A stretch of DNA of 64,000 nt, taken from assembly GCF_024756255.1 (NCBI RefSeq), contig NZ_JANUHB010000005.1, positions 186,001-250,000 on the forward strand, written 5' to 3'. This DNA is from Massilia agilis. GTDB lineage: Bacteria > Pseudomonadota > Gammaproteobacteria > Burkholderiales > Burkholderiaceae_D. The notes beneath the pieces were generated by a model, which saw nothing but the letters and a program-made list of their open reading frames with translations, ran no database searches and had not been told where the DNA came from. A program made the position numbers and the translations under genes. Shown one piece after another: positions 38,862 through 47,067 of this stretch (its first letter is position 1; each line of letters starts with the position of its first letter).

Positions 38862-41198
38862 TCAGGCCGCCGCCGCGGGGACGGCGTCGCCGGCCGCGCT
38901 TGAAGCCACGAACCCGCGCGGGTTCTCGTTGAGCAGCGTGATCAGGTCCGGCAGCGGCATCGGCCGCGCGAACAGGTAGCCCTGCATGCCGGCCGCACCG
39001 TTCGCGGCCAGGAACGACGCCTGCTCGTGCGTCTCCACGCCTTCCGCGGTTGCGCGCAACCCCAGGTGGCTGGCCATCGCCAGGATCGACTGCACGATCG
39101 CCTTGCCGTTTTCGTCGCCCGGCGCGTCCTGGATGAAGGTGCGGTCGATCTTCAGCTCGAACAGCGGCATGCGGCGCAGGTAGGCCAGGCTCGAATAGCC
39201 GGTGCCGAAATCGTCGATCGACAGGCGAATGCCCAGCGCCGCCAACTCGTGCATGCGCGACAGCGTGCCTTCCAGGTTATCGACCAGCAGGCTCTCGGTC
39301 AGCTCGAAGATCAGCAGATGGGCAGGCGCGCCGGTCTCGGCCAGCACCGCGCGTACCTGCGACAGGAAGTCAGGCTGGCGGAACTGCGAAGGGCTCACGT
39401 TCACCGACACCGGCAGCTTGAAACCCTCCTGCGTGAATTTGCACAGCGCCAGGCAAGCCTCGCGCAGTGCCCACTGGCCGAGCGGCTGGATCAGGCCAGT
39501 CTCCTCGGCCACCGGGATGAAGCGCTCCGGCGACACGAAGCTGCCGTCGGCGCGGCGCCAGCGCGCCAGCAGTTCCACGCCGTGCGGCACGCCCGCGCAG
39601 TCCACCTGCAGCTGCGCGTGCATCGCCAGCTCGCCCTGGCGTAGTGCGGCGGCCAGATCGCGTTCCAGCGCGAGCCGTTGCTCCACTTCGGCGCGCATGG
39701 TGGTCTCGAAGATCGAGACGCGGTTGCGCCCGGCCAGCTTGGCGCGGTGCATGGCGGTGTCGGCCTCGCGCAGCAGGTCCTGCGCGGTCTGGCCGGACTT
39801 GGGCAGCAGGGCCACGCCCACGCTGGCCGAGGACGAATAGGACTGGCCGTCGATGTCGAACTGTTCGGCGATGGCGGCGCGCACCTTGTCGGCCGTCGCC
39901 AGCGCCGCCACCGTCGCGTAGTCGAAGTCGTCCGACAGGCGCGGCAGCAGGATCACGAACTCGTCGCCGCCGATGCGGGCCACGGTGTCGTCCTTGCCCG
40001 CGAGCGCGGCCAGGCGCTCGGCAGCGTGGCGCAGCAGCGCGTCGCCGGTTGCGTGGCCGCGCGCATCGTTGATGTACTTGAAGCGGTCCAGGTCCACCAG
40101 CAGGATGGCGCCGAAGTGGGTGGTGGTCTGCACCGCGGCCAGCTGCGCCTCGATGCGGTCCACCAGCAGGCGCCGGTTGGGCAGGCCGGTCAGGCCGTCG
40201 TAGTACGCAAGCTGGTGGATATGGCGCTCGACCTTCTTGCGGTCGGTGACGTCGCGCCCGACCGCCACCCAGTGCGTGTTCATGCCGCCTTCGTCGGCAA
40301 ACGGCACCAGCTCCAGCTCGACCCAGTACGGTTCGCCCGACTTGCTGTGGTAGAGCAGTTCGGCATCGGCTTGTTCGACCTTGGCCATCGACAGCGCGAC
40401 CCGGCGCGCCTGGCGCGATTGCGGCTCGGCGCCCAGCAGCATGTCCCATTCGCGGCCGAGCAGTTCGCTGCGCTGGTAGCCCGAGCGCATTTCAAATGCG
40501 TCGTTCACGAAGATGATCGGCTGCGCGCCGCCGTGGCGGTCGGACTTGACGATGGCAACCATCTCGTTCAGCCGCGCCACTGCCGCGGCGGTCAGGCGCA
40601 GTTCATTGTTCACCGCCTGCAGCTCGTTCTTGCCTTGCTCGAGCGAGCGCGCGAACACCGCCACCCGCTCCAGCGACTTGATCAGCCCGCGCTGCAGCAT
40701 GGCGCAGGTGGTGGTGATGAAGCCGCCGACAAACAGGAAGTTGAGCGCCACGATCGCGGCGGCGGCCGGCCCGGCGGCAATGGCGCTGGCGTCGAGCCGG
40801 GCGATGCCGGCGAAGCTGAGGGTGAACACCGCCAGGCTGGCGCAGGCGAGCCACCAGAGCGCAGGGCGCAGCCCGAGCAGCACGGTCGCGAGCACCGGGG
40901 CGGCCAGCAGGTACACCTGGCTGACCGGGCCGACGGTGATCATCAGCCCGACCCCGACCAGGAAGATCAGCGCAAGGAAGTTGCCGACACGGACCGCGTG
41001 GGCCGCGCCGTCGCACCACCAGATCGCCAGCAGCCAGCCGAGCGCGGCCAGGTCAACGACGACGACCGGCCACAGGTCGCGCTCCAATGCCGCCCACACG
41101 CTTGCCAGCGCGGTGAGGACGCCAAAGACCAGGACAAAATTGAGGAGTGACGAAAAGGTCCTGGCGCGCCAGTGCTCGATCGTATCGAGGGTGTCCAC
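38862..41198 (-). CDS. PAS-GGDEF-EAL cyclic-di-GMP signalling protein
   Basis: 778-residue membrane protein. About five N-terminal helices (residues about 15-175), a coiled linker, a PAS domain (about 205-325; FVNDAFEMRSGYQRSELLGREW), a GGDEF domain (about 330-495) with intact GGDEF near residue 410, and an EAL domain (about 510-765). In the EAL part the signature reads ELL but the other catalytic residues are present (NVSPSQF, FELTESLL, IDDFGTGYS, KIDRTF, AEGVETHEQ). Both synthesis and breakdown of c-di-GMP are possible. Start is a GTG at 41196-41198 with AAGGA close upstream. Confidence 0.93.
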   Translation of the reverse strand: MDTLDTIEHWRARTFSSLLNFVLVFGVLTALASVWAALERDLWPVVVVDLAALGWLLAIWWCDGAAHAVRVGNFLALIFLVGVGLMITVGPVSQVYLLAAPVLATVLLGLRPALWWLACASLAVFTLSFAGIARLDASAIAAGPAAAAIVALNFLFVGGFITTTCAMLQRGLIKSLERVAVFARSLEQGKNELQAVNNELRLTAAAVARLNEMVAIVKSDRHGGAQPIIFVNDAFEMRSGYQRSELLGREWDMLLGAEPQSRQARRVALSMAKVEQADAELLYHSKSGEPYWVELELVPFADEGGMNTHWVAVGRDVTDRKKVERHIHQLAYYDGLTGLPNRRLLVDRIEAQLAAVQTTTHFGAILLVDLDRFKYINDARGHATGDALLRHAAERLAALAGKDDTVARIGGDEFVILLPRLSDDFDYATVAALATADKVRAAIAEQFDIDGQSYSSSASVGVALLPKSGQTAQDLLREADTAMHRAKLAGRNRVSIFETTMRAEVEQRLALERDLAAALRQGELAMHAQLQVDCAGVPHGVELLARWRRADGSFVSPERFIPVAEETGLIQPLGQWALREACLALCKFTQEGFKLPVSVNVSPSQFRQPDFLSQVRAVLAETGAPAHLLIFELTESLLVDNLEGTLSRMHELAALGIRLSIDDFGTGYSSLAYLRRMPLFELKIDRTFIQDAPGDENGKAIVQSILAMASHLGLRATAEGVETHEQASFLAANGAAGMQGYLFARPMPLPDLITLLNENPRGFVASSAAGDAVPAAAA

Positions 41199-41356
41199 AT
41201 TCCTTCTTTCTCAAAGAGTTGCCAGCCAAGACATGCATACATGACAATATTGCAAACGAGAAAGAGCATACCTGCGGCGCGAAGGTTTGTGGTCGTCCTT
41301 ACATCACGAGTTGCAGATTCGGCACACGATTTGTCGATCTTCCCCCATGGAAGGGG

Positions 41357-42556
41357 TCACATCGTTTCGCGTTCCGGCGTGGCGCTGATCTTGTGGATCG
41401 ACAGGTCGGCGCCATCGAACTCCTGTTCGGGGTCCAGGCGCAGGCCGAGGGTCGCCTTGATCAGGCTATACACCGCCCAACCGCCAAGCGCGGCGATGGC
41501 AATGCCGAGCAGGGTACCGGCCAGCTGCGACAGCAGCGACACGCCACCCAGGCCGCCCAGCGCGCGGCTGCCAAAGATGCCGGCGGCGATACCGCCCCAC
41601 GCGCCGCACAGGCCGTGCAGCGGCCACACGCCGAGCACGTCGTCGATCTTCCACTTGTTCTGGGCCTGCGTGAACATGATGACGAAGATCGCGCCCGCGA
41701 TGGCGCCCGTCACGAGCGCGCCCAGCGGGTGCATCAGGTCCGAGCCGGCGCACACCGCAACCAGCCCGGCCAGCGGGCCGTTGTAGGCGAAGCCGGGGTC
41801 GTTGCGGCCGAGGACCAGGGCGGTGAGGGTGCCGCCGACGAGCGCCATCAGCGAGTTCACGGCGACCAGGCCGTTCATCTTGTCGAGCGTCTGCGCGCTC
41901 ATCACGTTAAAGCCGAACCAGCCGACGGTCAGGATCCAGGCGCCCAGCGCCAGGAACGGGATGTTCGACGGCGGGTGCGCCGCGATGCGTCCTTCCTTGG
42001 TATAGCGCCCGCGGCGCGCGCCCAGCAGCAGCACGGCGGGCAGCGCCACCCAGCCGCCGACCGCGTGCACCACCACCGAGCCGGCAAAGTCGTGGAACTC
42101 GGCGCCGAACGCCTGCTGCAGCCAGGCCTGGATGCCGAAGCGATGGTTCCACGCGATCCCTTCGAAGAACGGATACACCAGGCCGACCAGCAGCGCGGTG
42201 GCCATCAGCTGCGGGTAGAACCGGGCGCGCTCGGCGATGCCGCCCGAGATGATCGCCGGGATCGCCGCCGCAAAGGTCAGCAGGAAGAAGAACTTCACGA
42301 GCTCGTAGCCGTTTTTTGCGACCATGGTCTCGGTGCTGCCCAGGAAGTTGATGCCGTAGGCGATCGCGTAACCGACGAAGAAGTAGGCGATGGTCGAGAT
42401 GGCGAAATCGGCAAGGATCTTGACCAGCGCGTTGACCTGGTTCTTCTTGCGTACGGTGCCCAGCTCGAGGAAGGCGAAGCCTGCGTGCATTGCCAGGATC
42501 ATGATCCCGCCGAGCAGGATGAACAGCGCGTCTGCGCCAGTTTTGTATGCGTCCAT
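41357..42556 (-). CDS. amt: Ammonium transporter
   Basis: 399-residue inner-membrane Amt/Mep/Rh channel with about 11 helices. Family motifs: GFAFLELGTVRKKNQ, DFAGSVVVHAVGGWVAL and the second pore-His region VWPLHGLCGAWGGIAAGIF. ATG 42554-42556 (MDAYKTGAD). No glnK is adjacent on either side. A consensus sigma-54 promoter and two NtrC-like sites lie upstream, so induction under nitrogen limitation is expected. Position beside purine and pyrimidine nitrogen release fits recapture of ammonium. Confidence 0.95.
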   Translation of the reverse strand: MDAYKTGADALFILLGGIMILAMHAGFAFLELGTVRKKNQVNALVKILADFAISTIAYFFVGYAIAYGINFLGSTETMVAKNGYELVKFFFLLTFAAAIPAIISGGIAERARFYPQLMATALLVGLVYPFFEGIAWNHRFGIQAWLQQAFGAEFHDFAGSVVVHAVGGWVALPAVLLLGARRGRYTKEGRIAAHPPSNIPFLALGAWILTVGWFGFNVMSAQTLDKMNGLVAVNSLMALVGGTLTALVLGRNDPGFAYNGPLAGLVAVCAGSDLMHPLGALVTGAIAGAIFVIMFTQAQNKWKIDDVLGVWPLHGLCGAWGGIAAGIFGSRALGGLGGVSLLSQLAGTLLGIAIAALGGWAVYSLIKATLGLRLDPEQEFDGADLSIHKISATPERETM

Positions 42557-42596
42557 TATTGCTGCTGCCTGATTACGGATGAGGTGCAGGAAGGGT

Positions 42597-42611
42597 GCAA
42601 GAAGCGTGCCA
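42597..42611 (-). promoter_or_regulatory. Sigma-54 promoter of amt
   Basis: On the minus strand TGGCAC-GCTTC-TTGC, an exact match to the -24/-12 consensus TGGCAC-N5-TTGC. The transcript would start near 42585, about 30 nt before the ATG. Confidence 0.85.
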
Positions 42612-42664
42612 TTGCGGTGCACTGCACTGGGATGAACCTGCGGCGCAGGCGGCGATGGTGCGGC

Positions 42665-42703
42665 TGCGTCATGCCGGTGCGTTACGCGCCCCAGTATGGT
42701 GCA
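42665..42703. promoter_or_regulatory. Two tandem NtrC-like sites upstream of amt
   Basis: TGCGTC-N5-GGTGCG (42665-42681) and CGCCCC-N5-GGTGCA (42687-42703) resemble the NtrC consensus TGCACC-N5-GGTGCA (9/12 and 10/12 by eye). Centres are 22 bp apart, two helical turns, and about 90-110 bp upstream of the predicted start. Confidence 0.6.
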
Positions 42704-42757
42704 TCGCACGCCATCCCGGCGCACGCTGCGCGTGCATGGAAGAGACGTTGGAAGCGT

Positions 42758-42833
42758 GTAGGGTGGGCTCCTGAGCCCACGCGGTGCTCACGAGCCGCGT
42801 GCCAGCGGCGTGGGCTCAAGAGCCCACCCTACC
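42758..42833. repeat. Inverted pair of GTAGGGTGGGC palindromic repeats
   Basis: Copies at 42758-42783 and 42808-42833, both with the shorter stem GGGCTC/GAGCCC (the second imperfect by design of its loop). They follow the 3' end of the uraD-allC gene and precede the amt control region. Confidence 0.88.
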
Positions 42834-42851
42834 TGCAACGCGGCGCCATTG

Positions 42852-44597
42852 CTAGCGCAGCTTGCGCAGGAAGTCGAGCAGCACCTGCCCGGCGACTTCG
42901 GCGTCGTCGGCGGTCATGGTTTCGAGCGGATTGTGGCTGATGCCGCCATTGCCGCAGCGTGTGAACAGCATGGCCACATCGGTGATCGCGGCCATCTGCA
43001 TGGCGTCGTGGCCGGCGCCGGACGGCAGGTCAAAGCGCGGCAGCCCGGCGCGCTCCACTGCCACCCCCAGCTGGTCCATCAGCCGCGGTGCGCACGGCGC
43101 GGCCTCCGCTTCCAGCAGCTTGAAGACCGACAGGCCAACCTGGCGCCGCGCGCAAATGGCGCTGATCCCGGCCAGCACCTCGTCCACCGCTGCCAGCCGC
43201 ACCGCGTCGTCGGCGGCGCGAATGTCGAGCGACAGCTTGCAGCGTCCCGGCACCACGTTGACCGAGCCGCCCGGCACCTCCAGCTGGCCCACCGTGCCCA
43301 CCAGCGATGGCGCCTGCGCGCAGCGGCGCTCGACCAGCAGCACGATTTCGGCGGCGGCCGCGGCGGCGTCCTTGCGCATGTCCATGGGCGTGGTGCCGGC
43401 GTGGCTGGCCAGCCCGGTCAGCTCCACCAGGTAGCGCGAGCTGCCCGCAATCGCGGTCACCACGCCCAGCGGCAGGCCGCGCTCGAGCAGCACCGGGCCT
43501 TGTTCGATGTGCACCTCGACGAAGCCGAGCAGGCGCGCGGGATCGCGCGCGATGGCCGCGATCGCATCCACGTCATGGCCCGCATCGGCAAGCGCCTGGC
43601 GCATGGTGATGCCGTTGCCGTCCTGCTGGTCCAGCAGGGCGGCATTGAAGCGCCCGGCCAGCGCGCTGCTGCCCAGGAAGGTGCTCTTGAAGCGCACGCC
43701 TTCCTCCTCGGCGAAGCCCACCACCTCCAGGTGGAAGGGCAGCCGTTCGCCGCGCTCGTGCAGGTGCCGGACCACGGCGACCGGCAGCAGGATGCCAAGC
43801 CGCCCATCGTACTTGCCGGCGTTGCGCACCGTGTCGTAGTGCGAGCCGGTGATGAGCGTCTTTGCATCAGGCGTGGATGCGGCGTAGCGGCCGACCACGT
43901 TGCCGGCCGCGTCAATGTGCACCTGCATGCCGGCTTGCCGCATCCACTCGGCCAACTGGGCTGCGGTGCGGCGGTGCGCATCGGTCATGTAGGCGCAGGT
44001 GAGGGCGCCTTCGTCGTCGCTCCAGGCGCCAATGGCCTCGGCCCATTGCATCGCCTGCGGGCCGAACGCGAGCTCCACGCCGAGCAGGTCGTTCAGGCGG
44101 ATCTCGGCGATCCGGTGGACCTGGCGCAGCGCCTCGGCCATCTCGTCGGCGCGCTGGTTCTGCAACCGCCGCGCGAAGGTGTCGATGATCTCGCGGCGCG
44201 TGAGCCCACGCCCGGTCGGGCCGCGCACGGCGACGATGAACGGGAAGCCGAACTTGTCGCCGTAGTCGCGGTTGAGCTGGTGCAGCGTTGCGTATTCGTC
44301 GGGACTGCACTTGTCCAGGCCCGAGCTGGCCTGCTCGCCGGTCGATTCGCGCGTGAGCGCGCCGGCGATGGCGGCCTTGCCGGCCAGTTCGGGGTGGGCG
44401 CGCAGCAGGGACAGCTGCTCGTCTTCGCTCGCATCGCGCACCACGTCCTGCAGCGCGAGCTTGAGCGCGGCCAGCGTGGTGAACGGACGCCGGGCAGCGG
44501 CGCGCTGCGCGATCCAGGGCGAGTGTTCGTAGATGCCGTGCAGCGCGTGCGCGAATTCCTCGGGGCTGCAGCTGTTCAGGTCGGGTAGCGTCGTCAT
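42852..44597 (-). CDS. Bifunctional OHCU decarboxylase / allantoate amidohydrolase
   Basis: 581-residue fusion of two purine-catabolism enzymes. Residues about 1-173 are UraD (2-oxo-4-hydroxy-4-carboxy-5-ureidoimidazoline decarboxylase, giving S-allantoin): EHSPWIAQRA, LRAHPELAGK, STGEQASSGLD, FGFPFIVAVRG. Residues about 174-581 are AllC (allantoate amidohydrolase, M20 fold): TGSHYDTVRNAGKYDG, GFAEEEGVRF, IEQGPVLLERG, GAGHDAMQ. Steps between (allantoinase) and before (HIU hydrolase) are not in the window. AllC releases ammonia. The single ORF has no sign of a frameshift at the junction. Confidence 0.93.
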   Translation of the reverse strand: MTTLPDLNSCSPEEFAHALHGIYEHSPWIAQRAAARRPFTTLAALKLALQDVVRDASEDEQLSLLRAHPELAGKAAIAGALTRESTGEQASSGLDKCSPDEYATLHQLNRDYGDKFGFPFIVAVRGPTGRGLTRREIIDTFARRLQNQRADEMAEALRQVHRIAEIRLNDLLGVELAFGPQAMQWAEAIGAWSDDEGALTCAYMTDAHRRTAAQLAEWMRQAGMQVHIDAAGNVVGRYAASTPDAKTLITGSHYDTVRNAGKYDGRLGILLPVAVVRHLHERGERLPFHLEVVGFAEEEGVRFKSTFLGSSALAGRFNAALLDQQDGNGITMRQALADAGHDVDAIAAIARDPARLLGFVEVHIEQGPVLLERGLPLGVVTAIAGSSRYLVELTGLASHAGTTPMDMRKDAAAAAAEIVLLVERRCAQAPSLVGTVGQLEVPGGSVNVVPGRCKLSLDIRAADDAVRLAAVDEVLAGISAICARRQVGLSVFKLLEAEAAPCAPRLMDQLGVAVERAGLPRFDLPSGAGHDAMQMAAITDVAMLFTRCGNGGISHNPLETMTADDAEVAGQVLLDFLRKLR

Positions 44598-44686
44598 GGT
44601 GGGATGATAATGCGCGACGGGGTTGTAGTTATAGCACCACCGTGATGGTCTTGTGTGGATTCGCGATATATCAAGCGGCGGTTGAA

Positions 44687-44784
44687 CGCGTGGGCAGGGA
44701 GAGGCTGGGCAGTGCCCAGCCGAGCGCCCACCCTACGAAAGCCCTCACGCTTCCCGTAGGGTGGGCGGGTCTCCCGCCCACGCG
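44687..44784. repeat. Inverted pair of GTAGGGTGGGC palindromic repeats, one enlarged
   Basis: Copy 44687-44737 has an extra inner palindrome (CTGGGCAGTGCCCAG) in place of the usual short loop. Copy 44755-44784 is standard; the GTTGAACGCG flank of this copy provides the TGA stop (44786-44788) of the LysR gene. Together they fill most of the 188-bp gap between uraD-allC and lysR. Confidence 0.87.
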
Positions 44785-44785
44785 T

Positions 44786-45733
44786 TCAACGCACGTTACT
44801 GGTCCCGAGCGCGCGTGCCGCCGCACTCACCTGGTCGCGCAGCCACTTGTGCTCCGCCGACTGGTGCACGCGCTCGTGCCACAGCTGGTAAAAGCGCATC
44901 GGCGGAAACTTCACCGGCACCGTGAACACCTTCAGCGGCAGCGTCTTCTCGTAAAAGCGCAGGAACTGGCGCCCGGTGGTGAGCACCAGGTCGCTCTGCG
45001 TGAGCATGTACGGGATCAGCCCGAAGTAGGGCGACTCGACCGCCACGCGGCGCTGCATGCCCTGCCGGTCGAGCCAGGAGTCGATCACGCCAAGGTACCC
45101 CGGCAGCATCTGCGACGGCGCCACATGCGGCAGGTTCAGGTAGTCTTCCAGCGTCATCGCGTCCTCGGCGGTCCTGCGCGCGTAGGGGCTGTCGGCCCGC
45201 ATCGCGCACACGATCGGGTCCTCGAACAGCTTGGACATGTGCAGGTGCTGCGGCGGCTCGTCCCAGTTGGCGATCACCAGGTCCATTTCGCCGTCCGACA
45301 GCATGCGCAGGTAGTCCGTGCCCGGGCCCAGGCCGTGGATCGCAACCCGGCTGTTGGGCGCGCCGCGCCGCAGCGCCGCCACCACGCCGGGCAGGAACTG
45401 GGTGTCCAGGTAGTCGGGCGCGGCGATGTGGAAGGTGCGCTCGGCCTGCTCCGGCACGAACGGCGCCTTCTTCACGAACAGGCCCTCGGCCTCGTCCAGG
45501 ATGCGCTTGGCCGGCGCACGCAGGCTTTCGCCGTGCTGCGTCGGCACCATGCCGCGCGCGCCACGCACCAGCAGCGGGTCGCCGGTCAGCTCGCGCAGCT
45601 TGCGCAGCGATGCCGAGATCGACGGCTGCGGTTGGTTCAGCTTGAGGGCGACGCGCGAGACGTTCTTCTCGACCAGCAGCAGGTACAGGATCCGGATCAG
45701 GTGCAGGTCGAGGTGCTGGGGCAGGCTGGCCAT
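44786..45733 (-). CDS. LysR family regulator divergent from puuD
   Basis: 315-residue LysR regulator: HTH in the first 65 residues (VSRVALKLNQPQPSISASLRKLR) and a substrate domain. ATG 45731-45733 is chosen because the MASLPQHLDLHLIRILYLLL start fits the family; the longer reading runs into the promoter. It faces puuD across 103 bp, the usual layout for a LysR protein and its target, so a urate or purine-derived effector is likely. Its stop codon comes from an adjoining repeat. Confidence 0.9.
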   Translation of the reverse strand: MASLPQHLDLHLIRILYLLLVEKNVSRVALKLNQPQPSISASLRKLRELTGDPLLVRGARGMVPTQHGESLRAPAKRILDEAEGLFVKKAPFVPEQAERTFHIAAPDYLDTQFLPGVVAALRRGAPNSRVAIHGLGPGTDYLRMLSDGEMDLVIANWDEPPQHLHMSKLFEDPIVCAMRADSPYARRTAEDAMTLEDYLNLPHVAPSQMLPGYLGVIDSWLDRQGMQRRVAVESPYFGLIPYMLTQSDLVLTTGRQFLRFYEKTLPLKVFTVPVKFPPMRFYQLWHERVHQSAEHKWLRDQVSAAARALGTSNVR

Positions 45734-45836
45734 GCGAGCGTATAAGGTTTCAGATATGTCAAATATACGGCATTTCTCATGTTGTACAAATTGAAATCGG
45801 TTTATTGTCAAGCAATCCCGCAACAAGGAACCATGC
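45734..45836. promoter_or_regulatory. Divergent promoter region lysR / puuD
   Basis: 103-bp AT-rich gap. The stretch ATATGTCAAATATACGGCAT (45754-45773) has partial dyad symmetry and a T-N11-A core as in LysR operators. Promoter hexamers are not clear enough to place. Confidence 0.4.
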
Positions 45837-47066
45837 ATGGACGTGTTCGGATATCTCACTCCCTATGTGCTCGAGTGGCTCAACCTGCTCGTGCGCTGGC
45901 TGCACATCATCACCGGCATCGCATGGATCGGTGCGTCGTTCTATTTCGTGTGGCTGGATAACTCGATTCGCCCGCCCGCACCCGGTTCCGAGCTCGCGAA
46001 CAAGGGCGTGTCCGGCGAACTGTGGGCCGTGCACGGTGGCGGCTTCTACAACCCGCAGAAGTACCTGGTCGCGCCCGCGCAGCTGCCCAAGGAGCTGCAC
46101 TGGTTCAAATGGGAGGCCTACTCGACCTGGCTGTCCGGCTTTGCGCTGCTCACCATCGTGTACTACCTGAACGCGCAGGCGATGATGGTGGACCACGGCG
46201 TGGCCACACTGTCGAGTTGGCAGGCCGTCGGCATTGGCCTTGCGAGTCTGGTCGTGGGCTGGGTGGTGTACGACCTGCTGTGCAAATCGAAGCTCGGCCG
46301 GCACGACCTGGCGTTTGGCGTGGTCATGTGGCTGTTACTGGCCGGTTCGGCCTACGTGCTCACGCACCTGCTGTCCGGCCGCGCCGCGTACATCCAGGTG
46401 GGCGCGATGATCGGCACCATCATGGTCGCCAACGTGGCGATGGTGATCATTCCCGGCCAGCGCAAGATGGTGAACGCGATGATGGCGGGCCAAAAGCCCG
46501 ACCCGGTGTACGGCATCCGCGGCAAGCAGCGCAGCGTCCACAACAACTACTTCACGCTGCCGGTGCTGTTCATCATGATCAGCAACCACTACGCGATGAC
46601 CTACCGCAGCGAGCATGCGTGGGCGGTGCTGGCGGTGATCATGGCGGCCGGCGCGTTGATCCGCCACTTCTTCAATTTGCGCCACAAGGGCCGCATCGAA
46701 TGGAAGTACCCGGCTGCGGGCGTTGCGCTGCTGCTGGCGCTGGCCGTCGTTCTGGCGCCGCGCCCGCCGGCGCCAACCAGGCCGGGCGCCGATCCGGCCG
46801 CACAGTTCGCGCAGGTGCGAACGATCCTCGACCAGCGCTGCGTCGGCTGCCACGCCGCGCACCCGACGCAGCAAGGCTTTTCGACCGCGCCCGCGGGCGT
46901 GGTGCTGGACGACCCGCATGCGATCAGCCAGAACGCGCCGCGCATCTACCAGCAAGCCGTGCAGCTGAAGGCCATGCCGCTCGGGAACCTGACCAACATG
47001 ACGGATGCCGAGCGCGCGCAGGTGGCCGCTTGGTTCGAGTCGGGCGCCAAGACAGGAAACCAATGA
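45837..47066 (+). CDS. puuD: Membrane urate hydroxylase with cytochrome c domain
   Basis: 409-residue inner-membrane PuuD-type urate hydroxylase that oxidises urate to 5-hydroxyisourate. About eight helices fill the N-terminal 310 residues (WLHIITGIAWIGASFYF is the signature of the urate_ox_N domain), and the C-terminus is a periplasmic cytochrome c with heme motif CVGCH at residues 335-339. Electrons would pass to the respiratory chain instead of making hydrogen peroxide. AAGGAA precedes the ATG. The next gene begins 1 nt after its stop. Confidence 0.93.
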   Translation: MDVFGYLTPYVLEWLNLLVRWLHIITGIAWIGASFYFVWLDNSIRPPAPGSELANKGVSGELWAVHGGGFYNPQKYLVAPAQLPKELHWFKWEAYSTWLSGFALLTIVYYLNAQAMMVDHGVATLSSWQAVGIGLASLVVGWVVYDLLCKSKLGRHDLAFGVVMWLLLAGSAYVLTHLLSGRAAYIQVGAMIGTIMVANVAMVIIPGQRKMVNAMMAGQKPDPVYGIRGKQRSVHNNYFTLPVLFIMISNHYAMTYRSEHAWAVLAVIMAAGALIRHFFNLRHKGRIEWKYPAAGVALLLALAVVLAPRPPAPTRPGADPAAQFAQVRTILDQRCVGCHAAHPTQQGFSTAPAGVVLDDPHAISQNAPRIYQQAVQLKAMPLGNLTNMTDAERAQVAAWFESGAKTGNQ

Positions 47067-47067
47067 C

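Noticed and set aside
38862..41198. EAL domain judged inactive because the motif reads ELL
   Set aside because: The Glu and all other catalytic motifs are kept; ELL is a tolerated variant in active enzymes.
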